Shown here: positions 6,004 to 14,508 of the stretch, piece after piece
Position numbering within the stretch: the stretch's first letter is position 1
How the letters are laid out: each line of letters starts with the position of its first letter
Source of the DNA: Dehalococcoidales bacterium
GTDB lineage: Bacteria > Chloroflexota > Dehalococcoidia > Dehalococcoidales > RBG-16-60-22
Direction of reading: 5' to 3'
NCBI GenBank assembly: GCA_030606585.1
Contig: JAUWGD010000014.1
Location: 1-19,112 of the forward strand
Length of the DNA stretch: 19,112 nt
Made by a program: the position numbers and the translations under genes
The notes under the pieces: generated by a model
Databases searched by the model: none
Told to the model about the DNA's origin: nothing
The model's input: the letters and a program-made list of their open reading frames with translations, nothing else

Positions 6004-7929
6004 ATGAAAAAACTAATTATTACGCTCTCCATAATAGCCATGCTGGGAGTGATATTTCCCGGCCTACCCATCCTCGCCCAACCCGACCAGCTTCGCCATG
6101 AAAACCCGGACACAACCACAGGTTCACTGTATGAAGCAGGACTTCTACTCTCTTACAGTGATATTATCAACCTTGCCACCGAAAGCCAGTACCGGAGTGC
6201 TCAGGACATACTGGATGAGCTAGAACACGCTGATTTACCAGATGAAATCCAGTATATAATCGACCAGTATAGTTATCTTTTCGAGCACCTCTTCACCACT
6301 CTGGATAACATCGAAGCGCTTCTCGATAAAGCGTCGGGACTGCTGGCCAATAATCGGATTAACGAAGTCCAAAGCCTGCTTGACCACGCCCTTGCAGAAA
6401 TCGATGACGCCTATACCCTGCTGGAAGATATCGAGGTAGCCACCGATATCCTGACTGATAAGCTGGGGGTTTTTACCATCTCAGCCACCAGCCAGCTGAC
6501 ACAGGCTCATACCCGCCTGGAAATTAGCCTGGAAAGAATTAATGACCTCGTCAGTAGACTTAACAGTCTCAACCAGAACCTGGCCAGGCAATACGTACAA
6601 AAAACAAAGCTTAGCCCTACCGAACTCAGCCTCAGTATTGACCCGATGGCAGCCTATGTAGGCGAATCCATCTCTGCCTCCGGCAGGCTCAGCAGTAACG
6701 GTAATCCCGTCATGGGAGGAAAAATGTCTTTATATCTTGACAGCAATCCGGTGGCTACTGTCTATAGCGGCTCCGACGGTACGTACAGCACCAGTATAAT
6801 GCTACCTCATATATATAGAGAGACCATGACCTTTACCACGGTATACGAACCTTCAGGCAATTATGCCAGTTTTTATCTTGCCAGTGACAGCCCCCCGGCA
6901 ACAATCACCACCAAGTTCTACCCCACCCTGCTTGAAGTATCCTCGCTCACAAGATTGTACCGGGGTCTACCGTTTACCGTGAGTGGCGAGGTTAATTCAA
7001 ACAATGACAATATTATTCGAAACATCATGGTGTTTTTGGATGACCGCAAACTGGCCGAACAAATGGCATCAGGACAGTTCAGCTTAGAAATAATACCGCC
7101 TGAAAAAATACCACCCGGTCCCAGGGAACTGATCGTAGCCGTAAGCCCTCTGGATAGATACTCCGGAGCTACCGTGCAACAGAGTGTTACCATCTCTATA
7201 GTGCCGATTAATTTTGATGTCCAAACACCTTCTATCGTTCTCCTGCCCGGAGACATCCAGGTTAGCGGCAAAGTCTACAATCAACTGGGACCTATCAAGA
7301 ATGCTCCTGTAAATTGTAACTTCAGGAAATCCTCGACTACTGTCAAGACATCAGGCGACGGCAGTTTTACAGTATCTCTAAAGGCTCCGCTTGACCTGCT
7401 GCTGGTTGGCCCTCAGGAAATATCCATAGACGTAATACCACTGGAATCATGGTCTGCTACAAGTACTATTACAAGGCAGGTTTTCACCATAAATCCACTT
7501 AACACCAGCCTGGCACTGTTCATTCTAGTAGCACTATGGCTGGTTATTCGAAGGAGGAACCAAGCGTTAAAGTATACCGAAGAGCAAATACCACCGTCGG
7601 AAATGGTGGAAATACCCTTCACCATCCCATTACGCGTACCACAACCAAAGCTCACGGGCATAAAAGGCCAGGTGCTCTCAGCCTACCGTGGCGTAACCGC
7701 GGCCATTGAGAAAATCACCGGTGTGATTATGTCACCGGATATCACACTGCGGGAGTTCCTGAAAATGGCCTGTCTACCGTCACCAGCCGCCACCGACCGA
7801 TTTACCGAGTTGACTTCTATAACCGAGACCACCCTCTATTCTGCCTACAGCCCGCTTAAAGACACCGCCACCAGAGCCCAAAGGCTTGCCGTAAATATCA
7901 AAGAGGAGCTTATCAGTGGAACTTCGTAG
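6004..7929 (+). CDS. Secreted Ig-like protein with C-terminal DUF4129 domain
   Basis: A 641-residue protein with a clear signal peptide (MKKLIITLSIIAMLGVIFPGLPILAQ). Residues about 45-200 are helical and probably coiled-coil, with many Leu/Ile/Asp/Glu repeats. Residues about 205-495 look like two or three Ig-like or bacterial Big-type beta-sandwich domains (phrases such as SGRLSSNGNPVMGGKMSLYL and VSGKVYNQLGPIKNAPVN). One membrane segment follows (about 500-517, ending RRRN), then a cytoplasmic tail whose last 80 residues (AYRGVTAAIEK, TLREFLKMA, TTLYSAYSP) match the pattern of DUF4129, normally found at the C-terminus of transglutaminase-like or MoxR-linked membrane proteins. Here no transglutaminase domain is present. 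The start has no good ribosome site and lies 24 bases after the previous stop. The last bases overlap the next gene. Likely the outward-facing part of the MoxR machine. Confidence 0.75.
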   Translation: MKKLIITLSIIAMLGVIFPGLPILAQPDQLRHENPDTTTGSLYEAGLLLSYSDIINLATESQYRSAQDILDELEHADLPDEIQYIIDQYSYLFEHLFTTLDNIEALLDKASGLLANNRINEVQSLLDHALAEIDDAYTLLEDIEVATDILTDKLGVFTISATSQLTQAHTRLEISLERINDLVSRLNSLNQNLARQYVQKTKLSPTELSLSIDPMAAYVGESISASGRLSSNGNPVMGGKMSLYLDSNPVATVYSGSDGTYSTSIMLPHIYRETMTFTTVYEPSGNYASFYLASDSPPATITTKFYPTLLEVSSLTRLYRGLPFTVSGEVNSNNDNIIRNIMVFLDDRKLAEQMASGQFSLEIIPPEKIPPGPRELIVAVSPLDRYSGATVQQSVTISIVPINFDVQTPSIVLLPGDIQVSGKVYNQLGPIKNAPVNCNFRKSSTTVKTSGDGSFTVSLKAPLDLLLVGPQEISIDVIPLESWSATSTITRQVFTINPLNTSLALFILVALWLVIRRRNQALKYTEEQIPPSEMVEIPFTIPLRVPQPKLTGIKGQVLSAYRGVTAAIEKITGVIMSPDITLREFLKMACLPSPAATDRFTELTSITETTLYSAYSPLKDTATRAQRLAVNIKEELISGTS

Positions 7930-8812
7930 ATTCCTGTTTATTATAGCCGCAGTCATGATTATCGCCCTGATTCTAGCCGCGTGGTTTTTACCGTCAAACG
8001 ATGATTACCGGTTAGATAACCCGTTCTGGAACGGCATTAAGAATATAAAAGACGAATATGAGGTTCAACCTCTCGTTTCCTTAGCAAGCCTTCCATCTTC
8101 GCCGACGAGAGCAACCCTTCTCCTCATACCTTACCTGAGCAGTATACCCACAGAATTAGACCACTTGAACCGCTTTGTCTCCCAGGGCGGAAGACTGATT
8201 ATAGCAGACGACTATGGACACGGGAACGAGATACTGGCACATCTGGGACTTGAAGCACGCTTTAGCGGGCAGGCTCTCCTCGACCCGCTGGTCAATTACA
8301 AAAACGAGCGTTTCCCGAGGATTATCCACCTTCAACCTGACCCCCTGACTGATAATATCAATGACCTGGTTTTAAACCATGCCACCAGTCTGTTAAATGT
8401 CTCCGATACCAGTGTCCTCGCCATGTCTTCTCCCTTCAGCTTTCTCGATTATAACGGCGATAGAACACGGGAAGCGAACGAACCTACCGGCCCGCTACCG
8501 GTAATCTCTCGCCATGAACTCGGCAAAGGCGAGGTAATACTCATCTCTGACCCCAGCATTTTTATCAACAGCATGGATACGATTGCAGATAACGAAGGCT
8601 TAATTCAAAACATTGCAGACACAGCCTCCGTACTTTACGTTGACCAGTCCCACCTGATATCCTCAGAGCTTTACCGAACCAGGAACTGGCTGCAACAAGC
8701 ACGCGATATACTCTCTACTCCTATCTGGACAGCCGGGCTGGTCTTAGCCGCAATCGTGGCCGCATTGATACCAATATGGTATAAAAAGAAGAAACCGACC
8801 GTTGAGAACTAG
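7916..8812 (+). CDS. DUF4350-type membrane protein
   Basis: A 298-residue protein starting at GTG 7916, overlapping the end of the DUF4129 gene by 14 bases. An N-terminal membrane segment (about 6-25), an extracytoplasmic domain, and a second membrane segment near the end (about 270-288, then a basic YKKKKP tail). The core (LLIPYLSSIPTELDHLNRFVSQGGRLIIADDYG, written here in part: LNRFVSQGGRLIIADDY) and GKGEVILISDPSIF fit DUF4350, a glutamine-amidotransferase-like fold without catalytic residues that recurs in MoxR-DUF58-DUF4129 clusters. Function is not known for the family; the gene neighbourhood suggests a scaffold of the same complex. Confidence 0.75.
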   Translation: MELRRFLFIIAAVMIIALILAAWFLPSNDDYRLDNPFWNGIKNIKDEYEVQPLVSLASLPSSPTRATLLLIPYLSSIPTELDHLNRFVSQGGRLIIADDYGHGNEILAHLGLEARFSGQALLDPLVNYKNERFPRIIHLQPDPLTDNINDLVLNHATSLLNVSDTSVLAMSSPFSFLDYNGDRTREANEPTGPLPVISRHELGKGEVILISDPSIFINSMDTIADNEGLIQNIADTASVLYVDQSHLISSELYRTRNWLQQARDILSTPIWTAGLVLAAIVAALIPIWYKKKKPTVEN

Positions 8813-8877
8813 CACTTAAACAATCACTCTTTCTTGCAACATAGTAAACATGATAAACTCTCTAAAAGGAGACGGTA

Positions 8878-9831
8878 ATGACAGTAAAAAATGAAAAAGG
8901 GCAAGCAATACTGAAAAGTGTTCTTGATGAGGTATCCAAGGTGGTCGTCGGTAAGGATGATATCAAGGAGCTGCTGATGATTGCCCTGCTGAGCCAGGGA
9001 CACGTGCTTATAGAAGGATTACCCGGAACAGCCAAAACTACCGTCGCCCGGACTTTCGCTCATGCCATCGGCGGTACGTTTAAAAGGGTCCAGGGTACTC
9101 CCGACATGCTACCCGCTGATATTCTCGGATTTTATCTCTATCGCGCTGATGGTAGCTCCACGTTCATGCCGGGACCTATCTTCGCCAACGTACTGCTGGC
9201 GGATGAGTTAAACCGCACAACCCCCCGTACACAGTCCGCTCTTCTCGAATCCATGCAGGAACAACAGGTTACCATCGAACGAGAAACACATAAGCTGGAC
9301 CATCCGTTCATCATTATTGCCAGCCAGATACCCTACGGCGGTCTCGGAACCTCCCAACTTAGCGAGGTACAAACGGACCGCTTTATGTTCCGGACATGGA
9401 GCGGCCTTTCCACTCTGGAAGAAGAAGACCAGATTTTAAAGGATATCGATGCCATTACCGAGCCGCAGATTAAGGCTGTAACGACACCGGAGGATATAGT
9501 TCGCCTCCAGCAGGACGTCAAAAAGATACACATAGCCGATGGCGTGCGCCGATATATTCTGGATATTATCGACAACCTGCGCCACCATCAGGATATAGTA
9601 CTGGGTCCCAGCACCCGTGCCGGTATCGCCCTGCTTAAGGGCGCCAGAGCCAGAGCTTTTACCCAGGAAAGAGACTTTGTCATTCCCGACGATGTGAAGA
9701 GGCTACTTAGCCCAGTGTTATCCCACCGCCTCCAGGTGAGTCCCGAAGCTGAAATGGAAGACATCGGCCCCGAGCCAATCATCAACGAGGTAGCTACCCA
9801 GGTCCCCGTACCGATAATAGACAATGCATAG
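8878..9831 (+). CDS. MoxR-family AAA+ ATPase
   Basis: A 317-residue AAA+ ATPase of the MoxR family, standard length. Ribosome site AGGAGA precedes ATG 8878. Walker A is GLPGTAKTT (47-55), Walker B LLADE (106-110) followed by LNRTTPRTQSALLESMQE, the conserved MoxR stretch; QTDRF (165-169) holds the Arg finger region, and GPSTRAG in the lid is sensor 2. The sensor-1 strand reads IASQIPYGG where the family usually has ATQNP, so the expected Asn is Ile. MoxR proteins act as chaperones that use ATP to assemble or activate partner complexes, often through DUF58/VWA-type proteins, and the DUF58 gene follows with an 8-base overlap. A 65-base gap separates it from the DUF4350 gene; no clear promoter there. 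Confidence 0.93.
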   Translation: MTVKNEKGQAILKSVLDEVSKVVVGKDDIKELLMIALLSQGHVLIEGLPGTAKTTVARTFAHAIGGTFKRVQGTPDMLPADILGFYLYRADGSSTFMPGPIFANVLLADELNRTTPRTQSALLESMQEQQVTIERETHKLDHPFIIIASQIPYGGLGTSQLSEVQTDRFMFRTWSGLSTLEEEDQILKDIDAITEPQIKAVTTPEDIVRLQQDVKKIHIADGVRRYILDIIDNLRHHQDIVLGPSTRAGIALLKGARARAFTQERDFVIPDDVKRLLSPVLSHRLQVSPEAEMEDIGPEPIINEVATQVPVPIIDNA

Positions 9832-11401
9832 AGCATCACTCCAATTTTTATGTCAAATATATATATCGCTGGTTCTGCTGGCGGCTACTGTGATGTCGCC
9901 GCTACCCTATTTAGTGCTGGCGCTGATTCTGCTGCTGATAAATCTGTTCGCCTTGATACGCCCGCAACCACCAAGGTTTAACATGGTAATAGATCTGGCG
10001 GTGATGTTTCTGGTGCCGCTGGTACTGGCACCATTACTGGAAAACATGGCAAACCTGGTGCCAATAGCTTCTCAAATCATAGCCGTCATATTCGTCCTGC
10101 CCATTTTGTACCTGCTCGACTTTAACCTGCGAGAAAACGTCCACCACACGCAGGTATTTACCAGGGGAAAAGGCGAAAGAAATACTACCCAGATATTCGC
10201 ATCATTAATAATCGCGTTACTGGTTGTAATGCTGATAGCACCTGTGGTCAATCGTCCCGTCCTGCTCTTTACTGGCATCTCCCTGGCCCTGTACCTCCTG
10301 GTGGTGCTGTTAGAGACACTGTTCACTATACCCCGCCGTCCCTTTGCCACCAATACCGTGCTAAGAAGAATTATAGTCGGCACCACCGGGAGCACCCGCA
10401 TGCTCCTGACCAGCCAAGCCTGGGTAAAAATGCACAGCCAGTTGAGCTTTACCGTTCCCTGGGCACAGGTTACGCCGCAGAAAATTATACTCAGCGGAGG
10501 TAATACTAATGTGGAAATTAGTTTCACTCCGCCACTGGCGGGAGAATCACGCCTTCGGCTCCAGGTATCGGCGTTGGACCCACGGGGTCTTATCCAGATC
10601 AACCAGTTACTTGAACCACTTAACCTGCATATCATCCCGAGAGCAAAATACGCCGAATGGCTGGCTATGAAATATTTAGAACAAACAGGTTCAGGAGTAA
10701 TTTCAACAATCAACCTGCCTTCTCAAGCCCTTATGAGACCGAATCGAGGCATTGAATACCTGGAAAGCCGCGCCTATCAACCAGGTGATATGCTAAGAGA
10801 CATAGACTGGAAGCATACCCTGAAACTGAGCCAGCTGATAGTAAGAGAATATCAGGAAGCCAACGAGCAGGCAGCCATCATCGCCGCTAACCTCTCGGTG
10901 ACCGATGCGGAGGCAGCCGACAATCTGGCCTTCAACCTGATAACCACAGCCTTGACCCTGGCACGGGAAAACATACCCACCGCACTGGCTGCCTACAACC
11001 ACGAGAATGTTGTCATTAACACAAATATTATCGAACCGATGGAATTACTCAGGCAAGCGTTGTCATTACTCAGAGAAATTAGGGTGGTAGAGTTCGCCGA
11101 CCGATACCTGGAACCGTCAGATATCGCCAAAATAAGGTGGAATATAAGACAACTGCAACAAGCAGATTCCGAACCTGCTCAGCGATTGCTCGATATTCTC
11201 AATTTTGAACACCGCTCTATCGAGCAGTTCGCCCGGACCCACCCGGCTACCCTGGCTCTGTTGTCAGCTACCAGACAGGTAACGGCTCCGGCTATGATAC
11301 TGCTAGTATCGCAATTGAACCATGACGCCGAAGCTATCCTGGTAACCGCCGAGAAACTGGCCAAGATGAGATTCACTACTTTACCGATAGAATCAGTATA
11401 A
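9824..11401 (+). CDS. Multi-spanning membrane protein with DUF58 domain
   Basis: A 525-residue protein starting at ATG 9824, overlapping moxR by 8 bases. The N-terminal third has about six hydrophobic segments (residues 10-60, 62-105, 122-165), more than the two seen in most DUF58 proteins. A beta-rich linker (195-275) leads to the DUF58 signature at about 308-345: GIEYLESRAYQPGDMLRDID, WKHTLK and LIVREYQE, then a VWA-like C-terminal domain without a clear MIDAS DxSxS (the site reads AANLSVTD). DUF58 proteins are the usual partner of MoxR ATPases. Its stop is only three bases from the stop of glmS on the other strand, and I see no terminator between these convergent genes. Confidence 0.85.
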   Translation: MHRASLQFLCQIYISLVLLAATVMSPLPYLVLALILLLINLFALIRPQPPRFNMVIDLAVMFLVPLVLAPLLENMANLVPIASQIIAVIFVLPILYLLDFNLRENVHHTQVFTRGKGERNTTQIFASLIIALLVVMLIAPVVNRPVLLFTGISLALYLLVVLLETLFTIPRRPFATNTVLRRIIVGTTGSTRMLLTSQAWVKMHSQLSFTVPWAQVTPQKIILSGGNTNVEISFTPPLAGESRLRLQVSALDPRGLIQINQLLEPLNLHIIPRAKYAEWLAMKYLEQTGSGVISTINLPSQALMRPNRGIEYLESRAYQPGDMLRDIDWKHTLKLSQLIVREYQEANEQAAIIAANLSVTDAEAADNLAFNLITTALTLARENIPTALAAYNHENVVINTNIIEPMELLRQALSLLREIRVVEFADRYLEPSDIAKIRWNIRQLQQADSEPAQRLLDILNFEHRSIEQFARTHPATLALLSATRQVTAPAMILLVSQLNHDAEAILVTAEKLAKMRFTTLPIESV

Positions 11402-11404
11402 CGC

Positions 11405-13189
11405 CTATTCCACGGTGACGCTTTTAGCCAGATTCCTGGGGAAATCTACGGGGCAACCCCGTTCCCTGGCGACATAATAGGCAAGCAACTGCAGAGCTAC
11501 GGAATTCACCACGGGCGAAAACAGCGGGTCAATCTGGGGTAAGGTAATAACCGAATCGGCCAGTCCCTCCATGGTCTCATCCTCCTCGCCTACCAGTGCC
11601 AGTACCGGCGACTGTCTGGCTTTAATTTCCTTGATACTGGTAACCATAGGCTCGAAGGTATTGTCCTGGGCCACGATAGCCACAACCGGTGTTTTATTCC
11701 CCAGCAAGGCGAAGGGGCCGTGCTTTAATTCCCCGGCCGCATAGCCTTCAGCGTGAATATAGGAAATTTCTTTTAGTTTGAGGGCGCCTTCCAGGGCGAC
11801 AGGGTAATTTATACCCTTGCCGATGAAAAATGCATTTTCGAATCCGGCCAGTTGACGGGCACAATCGGCAATAGCTGCCTCATTGTCCAGTACCTGCTGG
11901 ACCTTGACCGGCAATTGCCTCATCTCCAGAACAAGGTCATCCAATCTCCCGATATCAACCCGTGAATAAGGCAAAGCCAGCCAGTACAGGGCGATAAGCT
12001 GCGCTATAAAAGTCTTGGTAGCCGCCACGCTTATCTCCGGACCCGCCCGGGTATAAATCGTACGGTCAATAATCCGGCTGGCCGTGCTACCGACGACATT
12101 GGTGATGACAATGACCTGGCAGCCCGTTTCCTTCAGCTTCCTTATCGCCTTGAGCGCATCGGTGGTCTCACCGGACTGGGTAATGACAATCGCATTATTC
12201 CTGGCTGATGCCTGGCCACTGTAAGTAAATTCATCAGCCAGCTCGACTCTAACCGGTACGTTTACCAGCCCTTCGATAATATACTTGCCGATAAGTCCGG
12301 CATGATATGAGGTGCCGCAGGCGAGTATGAGAACACCATCCAGGCTGCTACCATCGGACCCTGCCAGGTCAGCCATCGGTTCTACCGCCGAGATATACTC
12401 AGCGAGGGTATCCCTTATTACCTTCGGCTGCTCATGTATTTCCTTGAGCATGAAATGCTCGTAACCGCCCTTCTGGGCATCCTCCACACTCCATAATATC
12501 TTATGTTCTTCCCGGACGATGCTGGCACCATCCTGCTTAACTTCTACGGCGTCGGCGGTAACCAGAGCGATATCGCCGTCTTCCAGATAGATAACCCGAC
12601 TGGTATAGTCCAGCAGGGCAGGTACGTCCGAGGCAATGTAATTTTCGCGGTCGCCGATGCCTATAACCAGCGGACTGTCCTTTCTGGCAGCTACCAGCTT
12701 AGACTCACCCGCCATCAGGGCAATCATAGTATAAGAACCCTCGATATCACGCAGAGCCAGTCCTACGGCTTCCTCAAAATCGCCTTTATAATACTTCTCA
12801 ATCAGGTGGGGTATTACTTCAGTATCGGTCTGGGAAGCCAGGCTATGCCCTTCTTCAGTCAATTGGTCTCTCAATTTCTGGAAGTTATTAATAGTCCCGT
12901 TATGCACCACGGCAATTCGACCGTTGCAGTCGCATTGCGGGTGGGCGTTTACTTTGGACGGCTCGCCATGGGTCGCCCAGCGGGTATGTCCGATGCCTGC
13001 CATGCCATCCATTGTCGGCAACGACCTGGTTAGAGCTTTTACCCTGACGATATCCTTGTGAACCTCAATGCCGCCGGCCGATACGGCGATACCACAGGAA
13101 TCATAGCCGCGATACTCCAGTTTGCTCAAGCAATTAAGAAGAACCGGCTGAGCCTTTTTCTCTCCGATATATCCAACAATGCCACACAT
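11405..13189 (-). CDS. glmS: Glutamine--fructose-6-phosphate aminotransferase (isomerizing)
   Basis: A 594-residue GlmS, usual length, which makes glucosamine-6-phosphate from fructose-6-phosphate and glutamine, the first step to UDP-GlcNAc. The N-terminus MCGIVGYIG gives the nucleophile Cys2 of the class II glutaminase domain; RGYDSCGIA, HTRWATHG and HNGTINNF follow. Two SIS domains: about 275-410 (ACGTSYHAGLIGKY, ITQSGETTDAL, SVAATKTF) and 450-580 (FFIGKGINYPVALEGALKLKEI), ending with the conserved DFPRNLAKSVTVE. Last gene of the amino-sugar operon, but separated from glmU-like 2 by 133 bases that hold a palindromic repeat. The ribosome site (AGGGAC, 13 bases upstream) is weak. No glmS ribozyme is visible in the gap. 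Confidence 0.97.
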   Translation of the reverse strand: MCGIVGYIGEKKAQPVLLNCLSKLEYRGYDSCGIAVSAGGIEVHKDIVRVKALTRSLPTMDGMAGIGHTRWATHGEPSKVNAHPQCDCNGRIAVVHNGTINNFQKLRDQLTEEGHSLASQTDTEVIPHLIEKYYKGDFEEAVGLALRDIEGSYTMIALMAGESKLVAARKDSPLVIGIGDRENYIASDVPALLDYTSRVIYLEDGDIALVTADAVEVKQDGASIVREEHKILWSVEDAQKGGYEHFMLKEIHEQPKVIRDTLAEYISAVEPMADLAGSDGSSLDGVLILACGTSYHAGLIGKYIIEGLVNVPVRVELADEFTYSGQASARNNAIVITQSGETTDALKAIRKLKETGCQVIVITNVVGSTASRIIDRTIYTRAGPEISVAATKTFIAQLIALYWLALPYSRVDIGRLDDLVLEMRQLPVKVQQVLDNEAAIADCARQLAGFENAFFIGKGINYPVALEGALKLKEISYIHAEGYAAGELKHGPFALLGNKTPVVAIVAQDNTFEPMVTSIKEIKARQSPVLALVGEEDETMEGLADSVITLPQIDPLFSPVVNSVALQLLAYYVARERGCPVDFPRNLAKSVTVE

Positions 13190-13220
13190 AAATAATCAGT
13201 CCCTAGAGATTATTTTATTA

Positions 13221-13293
13221 TGTCATTCTCGGGCTTGACCCGAGAATCCATACCACCACTCCCCCCTGGATTCCAGCTCTCGCTGGAATGACA
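13221..13293. repeat. 73-bp palindromic interspersed repeat (REP/MITE-like)
   Basis: Perfect 8-base inverted ends TGTCATTC (13221-13228) and GAATGACA (13286-13293). Inside are two strong hairpins: TTCTCGGG/CCCGAGAA with a CTTGA loop, and ATTCCAGC/GCTGGAAT with a TCTC loop. This layout, with near-identical wording, is widespread as a dispersed non-coding repeat in many bacterial genomes. It lies between glmU-like 2 and glmS, where its hairpins could affect transcript stability or reduce readthrough into glmS. Confidence 0.8.
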
Positions 13294-13322
13294 CCAAACC
13301 TTTAAAAAGAATCCGGGTTTAT

Positions 13323-14498
13323 CTAATACACCAGGCTCTTGTCGGGCAGGTGACCGCTTATTATCTTAGACATTTGTATCTGGCAGTAATTACCGACGAT
13401 AACCCCCGGTTGAGCCGTGACGTTGCTTTCTACATTACATTCCTCGCCCATAATAGCGCCCACATTTATCAACGGGCTCTCGCCGTTGATCCTGACCCCG
13501 CTCTGTCCGCCGACGGCCGTAAAACGCCCCTTGAGCACACAACCTTTATCAATAACAGAGTCGCTTATGATACATCCGGCTCCAATGGTGACGTCATTAC
13601 CGATAACGCTGTTTTTAATCTCGGTAAATGGGGAAATAGCGACATTATCGCCGATACTTGTAGCCGGCATGATACAGACATTCGGTCCGATATCACATCC
13701 CGACCCGATAACCACCGGTCCGTATATACTGGTGCCGGAGCGCACCATGGTGCCTTCTCCTACCATAACCTTCCCCTTAATGGAAGCACCGGACTCAATG
13801 GTACCGCCCAGACTTACATCGATATTCCGCAGTACGGCATCATTTAGACTGATAATATCCCAGGGATATACAACGTCAAGCCAGGTACCCTCGGTTTCCA
13901 GAGCATCGATGGTATGACCCCCTTCAATCATGTTATTCAGGACATCCGGGATATCCAGTACAGATTCGGTGAACGCAAAAATCTCTTTAGTAAAGGCGTA
14001 AATACCGGTATTAACCATATTACTTCCCGGCTCCTTCGGTTTCTCTACGATATCCTTTACCTCACTACCGTCCATACTGACCACCCCGTACCTTACCGGG
14101 TCGTTTACCCTCTTGACCAGCACCGCTTCCGGCTTTATCTGTACGAAATCGGCGATAGTATGGGCTTCAATCAGGTTGTCTCCAGACAGTACCAGGAACT
14201 CGTCCTCGGCTATGTCCCTGACCTGCGATAGCGCATGCGCGGTACCCAGCTGTGTTTCCTGAGTTACGTAGGTGATATCGACACCGAACTGCTCGCCGGA
14301 GCCCATGTAGTCATACACCTGCTCTTTCCGGTAACCGACTACGAAAATAATATTGCGGATACCGTTCTGGGCCAGGGACTCAACGACAAACTGCAGTATC
14401 GGCTTATCCGCTATGGAAAGCATTGCTTTCGGCCTGTTAACCGTAAAAGGTCTGAGTCTCTGTCCTTCACCTGCGGCTAATACAATCGCCTGTTTCAT
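13323..14498 (-). CDS. GlmU-like nucleotidyltransferase with left-handed beta-helix (paralog 2)
   Basis: A 391-residue protein: sugar-1-phosphate nucleotidyltransferase domain (1-225) and a hexapeptide-repeat left-handed beta-helix (230-391). Start at ATG 14498, after ribosome site AAGGGGTGG; a longer frame to 14582 would overlap the preceding gene. Nucleotide-binding loop LAAGEGQRLRPFT (7-19), Lys24, LGTAHAL (84-90), metal Asp107 in SGDN, and EGTWLDVVYPWD (203-213) typical of archaeal-type GlmU. It is a tandem paralog of the gene 10 bases upstream. Its beta-helix lacks the HHNYIGDS and GAGTKIANLR motifs of the paralog, so it probably has no acetyltransferase activity and may only form the sugar nucleotide (UDP-GlcNAc or a glucose/mannose nucleotide). 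Exact sugar and base not determined. Confidence 0.88.
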   Translation of the reverse strand: MKQAIVLAAGEGQRLRPFTVNRPKAMLSIADKPILQFVVESLAQNGIRNIIFVVGYRKEQVYDYMGSGEQFGVDITYVTQETQLGTAHALSQVRDIAEDEFLVLSGDNLIEAHTIADFVQIKPEAVLVKRVNDPVRYGVVSMDGSEVKDIVEKPKEPGSNMVNTGIYAFTKEIFAFTESVLDIPDVLNNMIEGGHTIDALETEGTWLDVVYPWDIISLNDAVLRNIDVSLGGTIESGASIKGKVMVGEGTMVRSGTSIYGPVVIGSGCDIGPNVCIMPATSIGDNVAISPFTEIKNSVIGNDVTIGAGCIISDSVIDKGCVLKGRFTAVGGQSGVRINGESPLINVGAIMGEECNVESNVTAQPGVIVGNYCQIQMSKIISGHLPDKSLVY

Positions 14499-14508
14499 AA
14501 ACCACCCC

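Noticed and set aside
10072..10713. Antisense ORF of 213 codons in the DUF58 gene
   Set aside because: Shadow of the membrane and linker region of the real gene.
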